Assembly: GCA_034231615.1 (NCBI GenBank)
Contig: CM067309.1
Location: 37,475,750-37,539,749, forward strand
DNA: 64,000 bases
Direction of reading: 5' to 3'
Source of the DNA: Meghimatium bilineatum
Lineage: Eukaryota; Mollusca; Gastropoda; Stylommatophora; Philomycidae
The position numbers and the translations under genes were made by a program. Below the pieces are notes generated by a model. The model did no database searches, was not told the origin of the DNA, and saw only the letters and a program-made list of their open reading frames with translations. This document shows positions 22,190-33,269 of this stretch, one piece after another; positions within the stretch are counted from its first letter, which is position 1, and each line of letters begins with the position of its first letter.

Positions 22190-22800
22190 GTCCTGTCGAA
22201 ACAAAAGTCGCATATATCGCAGCTGATCTGTAACAGTAAAGTAATTCTCCCTTTTTGACTTAAGATGTAAGGATATAACGCTATGTCCGTAGATTTTATT
22301 GATCCCGTCATTAAGGTAACGATGAATAAAGAGCTAGGCCGATAGATTTTATTGATCGCCAGCGTACCTATTCATGATGTGGTCTGCACCACTTCCACCA
22401 TCTTTACTCTCCCATGAGATCTGGTACCCATTTCTTTAGGCTGGGCTGACCTATGAGCCAGCGGTAACTTTTATTAAAATGTTACCAGTTAAACAGGAAA
22501 TTGAACCTTGGATCACCAGACGAAGATGCCAGTGCGCTATTCACAAGCTTTTATACAGACTACGACAAAGTGTACGGATCTCTGGAATACATCCTGCTAA
22601 CATACGGGAGTTTGAGAATGGATGAAGAAGCCTTTCTGACATGCTTGTATATCGTGAGCCCAGGGGGAGTATGAATATGTCTCATGTTCCTTGTACAGCA
22701 CATTTTCTTCTGCGTAGTTTCTCAAACTCCTGCAGATTAGCTGAGTATAGTCAAGAGAATGGAATGAGATGTCTTGGTTTACAGCTTCGCTGCGATACGT
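22190..22800. mobile_element. Scattered SINE-A fragments
   Basis: Pieces include about 22190-22255 (plus orientation), 22575-22630 (ACATCCTGCTAACATACGGG, GAGTTTGAGAATGG) and 22700-22800 (minus orientation). All are truncated. Confidence 0.55.
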
Positions 22801-22834
22801 ATTAACTATTACTCAATTTTAAGCGATACTTCTT

Positions 22835-22992
22835 CTTCGGCGTTAATTCTCAAACTCCCGCCGGATCTCTCTTGTAGCAGGACAATGACCCTACTAGATT
22901 TCTAGCAGGATGTAGTCCAGGGAACGGAAATGCGCTATGTCGATGTTTAATTTAAGCCAATGGCCTTACACATCCGTCTTCGGCAGTTTAAG
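22835..22992 (-). mobile_element. SINE-B copy
   Basis: TTCTCAAACTCCCGCCGGAT, TCTCTTGTAGCAGGACAATG, ACCCTACTAGATTTCTAGCA, GGATGTAGTCCAGGGAACGG and CACATCCGTCTTCGGC occur in the exact order seen around the 57-bp array, but with one copy of the core. Confidence 0.85.
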
Positions 22993-23044
22993 GAATACAA
23001 ACATTAACTTGTGAAAGAAAATACCATTTCTCTTTCAGACCATA

Positions 23045-23172
23045 ACTAATAGTTATTAAATCAATTATTGCATCAATTACTGCATCAATTATTGCATTAA
23101 TTATTACATCAATTATTGCATCAATTACTGCATCAATTATTGCATTAATTATTACATCAATTATTACACTAT
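23045..23172. repeat. AT-rich minisatellite
   Basis: CAATTATTGCATCAATTACTGCAT repeats with TTAATTATTACAT variants. It ends 16 bp before the TSD of the next SINE-A. Confidence 0.8.
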
Positions 23173-23197
23173 TATTTTAGTATCATCATCTGTTATC

Positions 23198-23458
23198 GTC
23201 TTCTTCTTCGTTCTCAAATCCTCAGATTAGCAGGATGTAGTCCGGAGAACGGAATGAGCTGTGTCATGGTTTACAGCATTGCTGCGATATCTGCGCATTT
23301 CGGCCTGACACATCCGACTTCAGCATGGCTTTGGGTCACCAACCCTATATGGGATGGGACAGCCAACTCCATCCCATAACCTCCTTAGTCGCCTTTTACG
23401 ACATGCGTGGAAGGTAAACAGTGTTGCTATTCTTTGCTCCCCTTTCGGGCCACGGGCG
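23198..23458 (-). mobile_element. SINE-A copy
   Basis: ATCTGTTATC is duplicated at 23188-23197 and 23459-23468 (10-bp TSD). The 5' end is shortened (TTTCGGGCCACGGGCG lacks CCCGGCAACA). Confidence 0.9.
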
Positions 23459-23659
23459 ATCTGTTATCTTAAGATCAAAGAGTTCAGGGATACACGGGGA
23501 TCAAACCTGTGCCTATTGTACAAGGTAACTCATTCCTTTGTGCTGTCGTCTACAACAAGAAATATTATTATCTCTGTGGTTGAGTCCATTTTGGGAAATA
23601 GGTGGAGACAATATGCTACCCTACCTTCAACAACCAAAATCATTGGCAGTTATATTCTA

Positions 23660-23945
23660 TTTCTTCTGAGTTCCGTTCTCAAACTCCTGCTAATTATCAG
23701 GATCTCATCCAGAGAACAGGATGCATTACATTATGGTTTACAGCTTTGCTGCGATATATACGAAGTTCGGCATGCCACATCCGACTTCAGCATGGCTTCT
23801 GGGTCACTGATTCTATATGGGATGGGAAAGCAAACCCCGCCCCATAACCCCCTTAATCGTTTCCTGCGACATGCATGGAAGGTAAACAGTGTTGCTATTC
23901 TTTACTTTTCTTTCGGGCCCCGATAATACAAGGACGAAAAGTCGC
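23660..23945 (-). mobile_element. SINE-A copy, diverged
   Basis: TTCTTCTGAGTTCCGTTCTC, GGTTTACAGCTTTGCTGCGA, GGGAAAGCAAACCCCGCCCC and TTTCGGGCCCCGATAATACA. No clear TSD. Confidence 0.8.
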
Positions 23946-24160
23946 ATAAGTGACTTTACCCAATTATGTATATACCGGTATAGAGAACGGAATGTGGGTA
24001 TATATGTCGTCTGGTTTTTTTGTGGCACTTTTTTTTCCACAATTTAAATGGTTGTTTCCCTTAAAAGTTCGATGTTTTTTTAATGTATCCTTTAAACTGA
24101 TTTGCAACATGATTTGAACATAATCATGCAACATGATTTGTATAACATTCTGCAAGTATT

Positions 24161-24441
24161 CTTCTTCTTCTTCTGCTTTCGTTCTCAAACTCCTGCAGAT
24201 TAGCAGGATGTAGTCTGGAGAACGGAATGCGATGTGTCATGGTTTACATTATTGCTGCGATATCTGCACATTTTGGCCTGACACATCCGACTTCAGCATG
24301 GCGTTGGGTCGATGACCCTATATGGCATGGGACAGCCAACTCCATCCGATAACCTCCTTAGTCGTCTAATACGACATGCGTGGAAGGTAAACAGTGTTGC
24401 TATTCTGTGCTCCCCTTTCGGGTCCCGGCAACACGCGGGTG
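24161..24441 (-). mobile_element. SINE-A, full length
   Basis: TCTGCAAGTATT is duplicated at 24149-24160 and 24442-24453 (12-bp TSD). The 5' terminus reads CACGCGGGTG in place of CACACGGGCG. Confidence 0.92.
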
Positions 24442-24924
24442 TCTGCAAGTATTGTAAAAACAATTTGTATTTTAAAATGTATTTTGTTTTAATTGTAAAA
24501 ACAATTTTTGCCAGACAAAAAATTGTGCAAAGAAAACAAATTTCATTTTTACAAATATATTTTTCTTATTTAGTACCACTTTAATTAGTTTTCAAAAATG
24601 AAATATTCCACTTTATACCACTTTAGTTTTTTAGTTTATTTATGCATCAATTTTATATATATATTTTTTATAAATTAATTTCCCACCTAAAATCAAAGTA
24701 TAGAGAAAAAGGGTAACACACCCAGAGAAACATTAACATACAACCGTTCCTAATTATTATTATTTTTTTTACATATTATACATACGTGAACCTAATACAC
24801 TTGAAATATTCAGTAAACATATTTTTATGTCGGAAAACTTCAGTGTAAATGAGGGTTAGCGGCAAGTGTGGACCAGAAGTGTCATAATCCGCCTGGGCCA
24901 CGACAATAAACTGGTGATACTTAC

Positions 24925-24999
24925 TGCATCGGCTGCCACTGGGTTGTCTGTGATGTCAAACACGACGGCAGTAGCGCCCCTTTGTACTGCTTTCTTTGC
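24925..24999 (-). CDS. znrf3: ZNRF3/RNF43 exon: ectodomain RGATAVVFD segment
   Basis: A 75-bp exon (25 codons) is framed by tttcctacag and GTAAGT. It encodes AKKAVQRGATAVVFD followed by ITDNPVAADA, nearly residue-for-residue the vertebrate ZNRF3 segment AKRAVQRGATAVIFDVSENP. It continues directly from the preceding exon's ...SIFGK, as in the vertebrate protein (...VLGKAKRAVQRG). It lacks an ATG and is too short for gene callers that need long ORFs. The segment is part of the extracellular protease-associated-like fold. Confidence 0.95.
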
Positions 25000-25524
25000 C
25001 TGTAGGAAATAGAAAATACAGTGCGACCAATTTTGGGTACTACAAGGATATATCCACGATTGTGGATAACAGTGGATATGTGAAAAATTCAGGGAAATTA
25101 TCTCAGAAATAAATGTGTGAGAAAATACTGACGTTATGTCATAATATATTATGTTATTCCATCTATACCAGAGGTTCCCAAACTGGTGTCTATATGGACT
25201 CCCAAGGGTCGATTTCGACTTGCAATGTCACTTGATATGTTAGATTTAAAAATTGGAAAATTGGGGGTGGGGGAATGAGATGTACTTTTTTCAATAAAGA
25301 TATGAATTAAAATAGTACATGTCCTTGTTACAATTGTCTACTCTACAAAAACCTGATCATAGCGAGCAGCACTGTGTCCGATGTAAAAAAAATCAATATA
25401 TTTGAAGTTAATGTGTTTAGGAAAATTCAATATCAGGCACGCAGGGGCTATGAGAAAAATAAACATCTGCAAGGCGTCTACAGGGCAAAAAGATTAGGTA
25501 TTCACTGATCAATAGGCATATCGA

Positions 25525-25930
25525 AGACTAGAATTTGTAACGGCAACCTTGATATGGATAACATAATTAGAAAGACTAGAATTTGTAACGGCAACCTTGA
25601 TGTGGTTACCGTCTTTAGAAAGTCTAGAATTTGTAACGGCAACCTTGATATGGATAACATAATTAGAAAGACTAGAATTTGTAACGGCAACCTTGATGTG
25701 GTTACAATCTTTAGAAAGTCTAGAATTTGTAACGGCAACCTTGATATGGATAACATCATTAGAAAGACTAGAATTTGTAACGGCAACCTTGATGTGGTTA
25801 CCATCTTTAGAAAGTCTAGAATTTGTAACGGCAACCTTGATATGGTTACAATCTTTAGAAAGTCTAAAATTTGTAACGGCAACCTTGATTTGTAACGGCA
25901 ACCTTGATGTGGTTACCATCTTTAGAAAGA
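25525..25930. repeat. 48-bp minisatellite, ~8.5 units
   Basis: The unit TAGAATTTGTAACGGCAACC + TTGATATGGATAACATAATTAGAAAGAC alternates with a TTGATGTGGTTACCATCTTTAGAAAGTC form, giving a 96-bp dimer. Stop-free ORFs on both strands are by-products of the period. Confidence 0.95.
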
Positions 25931-26680
25931 GATGATGGTGCCGGTTTCGTCTACGTATTAGATATAACAACCGAATAAAAAAACATAGATACACAATGAC
26001 CAGATTTTTTAAACAAGGGTAACTACAATATCCACATAACATGGAAACAAAAATTGAAAAAAAAAATATTTTCTATTATTAGACCATGAACTCTAGCTTT
26101 TCCTGAAAGTAATCTAAAGAGGCTTATTATCCTAAGAACGTATTTCTTTGTTTCTGAATTAATGGGTTATAAATACAATTTTGTTCATTGAATAATTCTT
26201 TTCTTTTTTTTAAATGTTATTTCTTGACTAATTCTATGTAATTTCTTGCCTAATTATAAACTGTCTGTTCTTGATTAATTCTAAAAATATAATTTTTTGA
26301 TAAATTATAAAAATGTCATTATTTTTCCTTGACAAATTCTTAAAATGTTATTTATTTATTGTGAAACTCCAAAAATGTTACTAATTTCTTGACAAATTCT
26401 AAAATTGTCATGTTTCTGCAATAACGATAAAAAATGTGAATATATTACTCGGAGGATCGGAAAAATATATAGGAACAAAAACATCGAGTATAAAAAGAAT
26501 GTGCAGATTGCAGCCCAAATATCCTCATCTTAGCTGCCGACTATAATTTTTAATGGCAACCTTGATAAGAGAAAGAGGTGCTGGTGTTGGACTCGTCTGT
26601 CTATTCGATGTAACAACAGAATGAAAAATATGGATACACCATTAGCAGATTAAAAAAATATTAAAAGGTTAAGTACAATA
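25895..26680 (+). repeat. Direct duplication of ~135 bp (25895-26035 and 26545-26680)
   Basis: Both parts run GGCAACCTTGAT..., AGAGATGATGGTGCCGG / AGAAAGAGGTGCTGGTG, GTNTATTMGATRTAACAAC and end TACAATATC. The first is the seed end of the 48-bp array; the second is an unexpanded, diverged copy. The AT-rich text between them shows weak TTGACWAATTCTAAAAATGT repetition. Confidence 0.6.
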
Positions 26681-26698
26681 TCTTGAAAGAAAGAAATT

Positions 26699-27998
26699 CT
26701 TTTTCTTCTTCGATGCTCATTCTCAAACTCCCACTGGATCCCTCTTGTAGCAGGACCATGGTCCTACTAGATTTCATTCTCAAACTCCCACTGGATCCCT
26801 CTTGTAGCAGGACCATGGTCCTACTAGATTTCATTCTCAAACTCCCACTGGATCCCTCTTGTAGCAGGACCATGGTCCTACTAGATTTCATTCTCAAACT
26901 CCCACTGGATCCCTCTTGTAGCAGGACCATGGTCCTACTAGATTTCATTCTCAAACTCCCACTGGATCCCTCTTGTAGCAGGACCATGGTCCTACTAGAT
27001 TTCATTCTCAAACTCCCACTGGATCCCTCTTGTAGCAGGACCATGGTCCTACTAGATTTCATTCTAAAACTCCCACTGGATCCCTCTTGTAGCAGGACCA
27101 TGGTCCTACTAGATTTCATTCTCAAACTCCCACTGGATCCCTCTTGTAGCAGGACCATGGTCCTACTAGATTTCATTCTCAAACTCCCACTGGATCCCTC
27201 TTGTAGCAGGACCATGGTCCTACTAGATTTCATTCTCAAACTCCCACTGGATCCCTCTTGTAGCAGGACCATGGTCCTACTAGATTTCATTCTCAAACTC
27301 CCACTGGATCCCTCTTGTAGCAGGACCATGGTCCTACTAGATTTCATTCTCAAACTCCCACTGGATCCCTCTTGTAGCAGGACCATGGTCCTACTAGATT
27401 TCATTCTCAAACTCCCACTGGATCCCTCTTGTAGCAGGACCATGGTCCTACTAGATTTCATTCTCAAACTCCCACTGGATCCCTCTTGTAGTAGGACCAT
27501 GGTCCTACTAGATTTCATTCTCAAACTCCCACTGGATCCCTCTTGTAGCAGGACCATGGTCCTACTAGATTTCATTCTCAAACTCCCACTGGATCCCTCT
27601 TGTAGCAGGACCATGGTCCTACTAGATTTCATTCTCAAACTCCCACTGGATCCCTCTTGTAGCAGGACCATGGTCCTACTAGATTTCATTCTCAAACTCC
27701 CACTGGATCCCTCTTGTAGCAGGACCATGGTCCTACTAGATTTCATTCTCAAACTCCCACTGGATCCCTCTTGTAGCAGGACCATGGTCCTACTAGATTT
27801 CATTCTCAAACTCCCACTGGATCCCTCTTGTAGCAGGACCATGGTCCTACTAGATTTCATTCTCAAACTCCCACTGGATCCCTCTTGTAGCAGGACCATG
27901 GTCCTACTAGATTTCCAGCAAGATGTATTCCAGAGAATGTAATTGCACTGTATGCCATTTTATTTTGCGCCATTGGCCAGACACATCCGTCTTCGGCA
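26699..27998 (-). mobile_element. SINE-B copy with internal 21-unit expansion
   Basis: The outer ends are ordinary SINE-B: TTCTTCTTCGATGCTCATTC on the left, then CCAGCAAGATGTATTCCAGA ... CACATCCGTCTTCGGC on the right. AAAGAAAGAAATT is duplicated exactly at 26686-26698 and 27999-28011 (13-bp TSD), so the whole 1.3 kb sits in one insertion site. The core found once in other SINE-B copies is here repeated 21 times. Confidence 0.93.
26714..27913. repeat. 57-bp palindromic satellite, 21 near-identical units
   Basis: The unit is CATGGTCCTACTAGATTTCA + TTCTCAAACTCCCACTGGAT + CCCTCTTGTAGCAGGAC, 57 bp = 19 codons. The junction forms the perfect palindrome GGACCATGGTCC, flanked by GTAGCA/CTACTA. I noticed only two substitutions in the array (C>A near 27065, C>T near 27490). 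Open frames of about 410 codons on both strands are artefacts of a stop-free period divisible by three. Confidence 0.97.
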
Positions 27999-28259
27999 AA
28001 AGAAAGAAATTTAAAAAAAGAGAGCTGCCCACTCGCATTAGGAGACAGCTCGTATTCTTTGGAGACACTATGACAAGATGCGAGCGGAGCATAACGTGAC
28101 AACAACCAAGTTAAAGAGAAAATTATGGCATGAGAGATCGTCAATATCTTAAATAATTTGCAGAATTAGAATTAATTCTACACCTAACCCCCCCCCCCCC
28201 TTCCTAAACTCTGAAATCCCCCTTTCTACTCCGATGACACTTGTGACATTAAGTCGTGG

Positions 28260-28846
28260 CATAAATATAGTTTCCTCTAACATTAGCCATTTTGTTTTTC
28301 TGGTGTCATTAAACTACGCCTGTTTGGTCATATAAAGAGACATAACTGTTTAGAAAGACAAATAATGGAGGGAAGAGTACCTGGGAAGAGGAGAAGGGGC
28401 AGACCAAGAAGACGATGGACAGACGACATTTAAGATAACATGAATAAAGAGGTGCTAAAGACACTTAATATGAAGAAAGAACTACTAAGAGAAATAAAGA
28501 TCAGGCAAATAAAATACTTTGGACACATTACAAGACATGACACCTTATTGAAGACCTTACTTGAGGGTAAAGTCAAAGGGAAGCGAGCAAGAGGTAGGCA
28601 GAGACACAAGTGGGAGAGTAACATCACACGATGGACAGGTTACAGTCTAGCGCAGTGCACCACCAAGACAAGCGACAGGAGATGTTGGAGATACGTTGCA
28701 GCCAACCTTCGTTGCGGAGACGGCACTTGATGATGATGAATACATCGCTAGAAAATGCAAGTCACATCGCCCAAGACAGAGAGAGGTTCAGAGAGTTCAT
28801 TGGGAAGACAACGTTCTGGAAGGAATACGTCACATGACACATTGTC
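28260..28846 (+). mobile_element. LINE-b C-terminal fragment, split by LINE-a
   Basis: The left part (28260-28446) encodes ...RRRGRPRRRWTDDI. The right part (28736-28846) resumes with NTSLENASHIAQDRERFREF and ends GKTTFWKEYVT-stop. The uninterrupted relative at about 34240-34330 shows the two halves joined. Confidence 0.85.
28447..28735 (+). mobile_element. LINE-a 3' fragment nested in LINE-b
   Basis: Encodes EVLKTLNMKKELLREIKIRQ, IKYFGHITRHDTLLKTLLEG and GKRARGRQRHKWESNITRW, ending LRCGDGT-stop and a GATGATGATG tail. ATGAATA on both sides (28440-28446, 28736-28742) is the TSD. It is 5'-truncated, as is usual for LINEs. Confidence 0.88.
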
Positions 28847-29109
28847 TGCTAATGACGTAATTGCATTGACGGCGAGTCAATAGTGCGCACAATAACACAC
28901 TGGAAGTGAACGTGTGCATAATATCTAGCTTCGTGCACATGTGTTATCTTTAGTCCCATACAAACTATGTTATCCTTGGTCTCATCATCAAGTACCACGT
29001 TAGTTTCACATTAATTTTCCTGGCAGTCCATGGTATTCTCAGCATTCTTCTGTAGAACCACATCTATATTGTTTCTAATTTCCCACTTTCTTGTTTGCTT
29101 ATTGTCCTT

Positions 29110-29580
29110 AATCTATACAATTATTTTATCATTAATCTATACAGACAATTATTTTATCATTAATCTATACAGACAGTTATTTTATCATTAATCTATACAG
29201 ACAGTTATTTTATCATTAATCTATACAGACAATTATTTTATCATTAATCTATACAGACAGTTATTTATCATTAATCTATACAGACAGTTATTTTATCATT
29301 AATCTATACAGACAGTTATTTTATCATTAATCTATACAGACAATTATTTTATCATTAATCTATACAGACAATTATTTTATCATTAATCTATACAGACAAT
29401 TATTTTATCATTAATCTATACAGACAATTATTTTATCATTAATCTATACAGACAATTATTTTATCATTAATCTATACAGACAATTATTTTGTCATTAGTC
29501 AATGCAGACAATTATTTTAACACTAGTCTATACAGACGATCATTTTATCAGTCAATGCAGACAATTAATTTATCATTTAA
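29110..29580. repeat. 28-bp minisatellite, ~16 units
   Basis: The unit TCTATACAGACARTTATTTT + ATCATTAA decays at its right edge (GTCATTAGTCAATGCAGAC). Confidence 0.95.
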
Positions 29581-29587
29581 TGTTTGA

Positions 29588-29790
29588 AGAGAACGTTCAT
29601 TTTCAAATTCCTGCAGATTAACAAGATGTAGTCCATAAAATGGATTGTGTTATGTCATGGTCTACAGCTTGACTGCGATATATGCGCCTTTCGGTAAGGC
29701 GTGGTAAAACATTGATCATCTATGGGTTGAAACATCAAATTCCACCACAAAACCTATTATACTTGGTCGCCTCTTACAACATACATCGCA
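29588..29790 (-). mobile_element. SINE-A copy, diverged
   Basis: TTCCTGCAGATTAACAAGAT, GTAGTCCATAAAATGGAT, GTCATGGTCTACAGCTTGAC and CTTGGTCGCCTCTTACAACA. It lies directly beyond the 28-bp array. Confidence 0.7.
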
Positions 29791-30559
29791 AGAAAATGAA
29801 TGTATGATTAATATACGTAAATTTCACGATCTAACTGACGTATCTTAAATGTGAAATTTTTGACAAATGACTGTACTTTTAAATAGAAAACAACAAACAG
29901 CCACGGGCGTTGTTTAAGAACTTGGGTGTAGTTCTAGACCTACAGAGGATCAGTCAGGCGTCGCCGCGAGAGTCTTTGAATTTATTCTGAGGAGGCCAAA
30001 CCACAATTGGAACGGGGAACAGTTTAATAGACTGTACCGTCCATGACCTTCAAATAACCATATGAACGCACCGGTAGTCAAAGGAGAGTTCTGTAAAGGG
30101 CAAGAACTTAGGGTAAGTCACTGTATTACTACGCCAATCTAGCACAAGTCTGCGCCTTAATGAAAGGGACGTGCCTTCTAAAAGACACCCCCTTCACAGA
30201 GACGTACTCAAGATCACAGTGTGAATTAAAAGAGGAAAAAAAAGTATAATTCTATTGATAAAGGTATCCTTATTTGAGAGCTTCTATAGAGCAAACGTTT
30301 GCCGGCAATCAGTTTTTGTGATACATATTTAGTAAGCACTCACAGCAGACATGCAGAAACATGCCTTCAACTGCAAGAATTTCAGAGGAGTTTTATGCAT
30401 TTTTAAAATAGTTTAATTTTAAAATACGATAAATGTGCACATAAATAAAAAATAAAGCAGGTTCACAAAAATCATTATTTTCAATAGTAAAACTTTCGTT
30501 ACTGCATGTTTTCCTGTGAAGGAGTGCAGGGAAGTTTTCTATGGGCTGTGGAAATAAAG

Positions 30560-30712
30560 GCCGCTTTGCCATAGCAGACGCCACGACATGTACAGGAAGG
30601 ATTTTGATTGTACCTCCAAAAGAAAAAAATCCCGTCCCAACCGTGGATTGAACCCGGGACCTCAAGGGTCTGAGAACGACATTCTAACCACCCGGCCAAA
30701 TGCTCCATTTTC
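30560..30712 (-). mobile_element. tRNA-derived SINE (family G)
   Basis: The minus strand reads GGAGCATTTGGCCGGGTGGT + TAGAATGTCGTTCTC ... CCCGGGTTCAATCCACG. TGGCCGGGTGGTTAGA is a good A box and GGTTCAATCC a good B box, spaced as in a tRNA. The 3' body is not shared with other copies here. Confidence 0.65.
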
Positions 30713-30779
30713 AATCGTAAACTACAAAACTCGCATGGTTTGTGACGAGATAATTTCCTGTCAAATGTTATATTGCAAG

Positions 30780-30970
30780 GAACAGTAAAATGTGGAAGGA
30801 ATAGAGGAAGACAAAGAAAAACACGAAAGACAACATCAAATAATGCAGACGACTTTTCTACTCTCATCAGCATCGATGTGGATAGAGAAATGTTTGGAGG
30901 ACTGTGTGTAGATGCATTCAATTCTGTACCACTATTACCCTGAAGGGCTGTGCGTTTTATAAATGTAAAT
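30780..30970 (+). mobile_element. LINE-e 3' fragment
   Basis: RGRQRKTRKTTSNNADDFST then REMFGGLCVDAFNS, ending ACCCTGAAGGGCTGTGCG. The same end appears at about 35075 (ACCCTGAAGGGTTACGGG). Confidence 0.6.
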
Positions 30971-31039
30971 TTTGGTGTAAATTTAGTAACTCGGCTGTAC
31001 CTAAGATTAAATTTATTTATATATAGCTTGTCTCATGTG

Positions 31040-31562
31040 CCGTACAGCACAAGCCAAATCAACATTCCAAAAAGTGAGAACCATTTTGTTCAATGGAAGA
31101 CTATCAATGCAGACTCGAATTAGAGTGCTGAGATGTTATATCTAACCTATTCTTTTTTATGGATGTGAAGCATGGACTGTAAACAACAAAATTCATAGCG
31201 AATTAGAGACTACAGAGATGTGGTTTCTGAGAAGAATGATGAAATACCATGGACAGCTAAGAAAACTAATGCAGATGTTCTCATTGATGCTGGCGTAAAA
31301 ATATCAATCATATCAAACATTAGGGGCAGACAGTCGAGGTTTCTAGCGCATGTGCTGAGAAGAACACAGCTTGAACACTTAATAACCACTGGAAAGATCA
31401 AGGGGAGAAGAGATAGGGGACGACATAGAGAAAAGTTGCTAGATAGACTAGTATTGTGATATGGTAGAAGTTTATCAACCGAGCTTATTGACAACATAAG
31501 AGACAGAGTCGTGGAGTACCATGATCGCCTACGCCATTCGGGATGGCACTTGATTGATTGAG
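31040..31562 (+). mobile_element. LINE-d C-terminal fragment
   Basis: Frames across one shift give WTVNNKIHSELETTEMWFLR, NADVLIDAGVKISIISNIRG, RQSRFLAHVLRRTQLEHL and GKIKGRRDRGRHREKLLDRL. It ends with a CACTTGATTGATTGA tail. A minus-strand copy lies at 41385-41870. Confidence 0.8.
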
Positions 31563-31599
31563 CTGTACTTAACATTGAATGTATTTATATATAGTTTGT

Positions 31600-31960
31600 G
31601 TCATGTGACGTATTCTTTCCAGAGCGTAGTGTTCCTTATGAATCTCCTGAAATTCTCGAGGCCTCTGGCAAGTCGCCCCGTCTCCACTAGCGACATGTGC
31701 ATGCATTCCTGAATATCTCTTGTCCAACGACGTCTTGGTCTGCCTCTGCCTCTACTTCCTTCTATCGCCCCCTCCAACAACACCCTTCCATGCCATCGTG
31801 TCTCTTCACATGGCCTAGAACACTCAACTTCATTTCTGAATATGGTGTTTAAAAGCAAGCCTTCTTGTACGTTGATTTTGCTAAAATAAATTGGCTGGTC
31901 TTCCTTCCTGTTCATCATATTCTCACGACTCTTCATTTCAAAAGCCATAAATAAATTACA
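31600..31960 (-). mobile_element. LINE-b-like C-terminal fragment
   Basis: The minus strand gives RGRGRPRRRWTRDIQECMHM, SLVETGRLARGLENFRRFIR and NTTLWKEYVT-stop, the same terminal sequence type as LINE-b but a different subfamily. Confidence 0.75.
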
Positions 31961-32157
31961 GATAGTTTACATAATACATTTTACAGATAGCTTAATAGAT
32001 AGCTTACAGATGTAAATTTAGTAATCTCGGCTGTTCCTAGCTTCGAATGTACTTATAGAAAAAATTGGACGCTAGCAATAATTACAAAAGTATCGAAAAC
32101 CTGATTTGTGTACACGCTTAAAATGTTTACGTATGTGGTAGATTTTTCAACCCAGAA

Positions 32158-32342
32158 CGCGTGTTTATTTCGGTTCGGGTAAACCCATTGTTTTGTTGAT
32201 GTGATGTTTATTTCGGTTCGGGTAAACCCATTGTTTTGTTGATGTGATGTTTATTTCGGTTCGGGTAATCCCAATGTTTTGTTGATGTGATGTTTATTTC
32301 GGTTCGGGTAATCCCAATGTTTTGTTGATGTGATGTTTATTT
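32158..32342. repeat. 43-bp minisatellite, ~4 units
   Basis: The unit TGTTTATTTCGGTTCGGGTA + AWCCCAWTGTTTTGTTGATGTGA. Confidence 0.92.
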
Positions 32343-32584
32343 GGCATGTTTCGTGCTTCACGTACAAAACAGCAAAAGCATATATTCTGAATTTATAAAA
32401 AGTCGAAATATGTTGAAATTTGGCTCATACATTCGTAAAGTTTAGGAAAGTAAAAGACATTATCTGCTTTTTACTGTAAGAAGATGTTACATTCCCCCCC
32501 CCCCCCATACCTCGACAGACGTTACGAGAGCGACGGCATACTGCTGGTATTTTGTCAGTGGAATGGTGACCACAGAAATTGCTA

Positions 32585-32672
32585 GAAATTCCAATTGCGA
32601 ATAGTCCACTATAAAAATGCGCTGTATCGCAGTTTTGTTTACGCCAATGACCCGACACATCCGTCTTGGGCT
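32585..32672 (-). mobile_element. SINE-B fragment
   Basis: AATGCGCTGTATCGCAGTTT, GTTTACGCCAATGACCCGAC and ACATCCGTCTTGGGC form the 5' half of SINE-B. Confidence 0.65.
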
Positions 32673-32679
32673 GAGAGAT

Positions 32680-32868
32680 ATTCATTCAGGGCGTATAGAT
32701 GAACCCAGTATTTTTAACTTTTGTGATTTTCAGGCAAAATAAATACGTTCAGTAGGTTGCCATTGCTACCTGAAGATACGGATTCACAGTTGCCTGTGGC
32801 CGGATTTGAGCCTCTACCTTGGCCGTCCGAGGCGCGCTTTTGTGTCACCCAGCCACAGAGCCGGACAA
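32680..32868 (-). mobile_element. tRNA-derived SINE (family D)
   Basis: The minus strand begins GGCTCTGTGGCTGGGTGACA, with GAGGCTCAAATCCGGCC as B box. The body is AGCAATGGCAACCTACTGAA ... TTTTGCCTGAAAATCAC ... ATACTGGGTTCAT. The body is shared with 47545-47690 and 57526-57732. Confidence 0.8.
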
Positions 32869-32887
32869 CATCAGCAACACCAACTTT

Positions 32888-33125
32888 TATTTATAGTTTT
32901 TCATAATTTTTCCTGTTATAGTTTTTTAATACTTTTTTTCGTGTTATAGTTTTTCATATTTTTTTCCTGTTATAGTTTTTTAATACTTTTTTCATGTTAT
33001 AGTTTTTCATATTTCTTCCTGTTATAGTTTTTTAATACTTTTTTCATGTTATAGTTTTTCATATTTGTTTCCTGTTATAGTTTTTTAATACTTTTTTCAT
33101 GTTATAGTTTTTTCATATTTGTTTC
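32888..33125. repeat. ~52-bp AT-rich minisatellite
   Basis: GTTATAGTTTTTTAATACTT + TTTTCAT alternates with GTTATAGTTTTTCATATTTG + TTTCCT about 4.5 times. Confidence 0.85.
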
Positions 33126-33269
33126 CTGAATGCTGCCACTAACGAATCATTTAGTTTTTTTTTTCTTTTTCCCTCAATCTCCTACTTATTAACAAGTCTT
33201 GGTCCAGAGAACAGAAGTTGCTTTGTGGGTAGACTGAAATGTATGTGAGTTTAACCAATATATTCTACT

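Noticed and set aside
25169-25330. hAT-like terminus CCAGAGGTTCCCAAACTGG
   Set aside because: Only one end was seen; no inverted partner or 8-bp duplication could be found.
26661-27942. Open frames of 412 and 419 codons on opposite strands
   Set aside because: They are the 57-bp satellite translated; a stop-free period divisible by three keeps frames open on both strands. There is no start context, splice site or domain.
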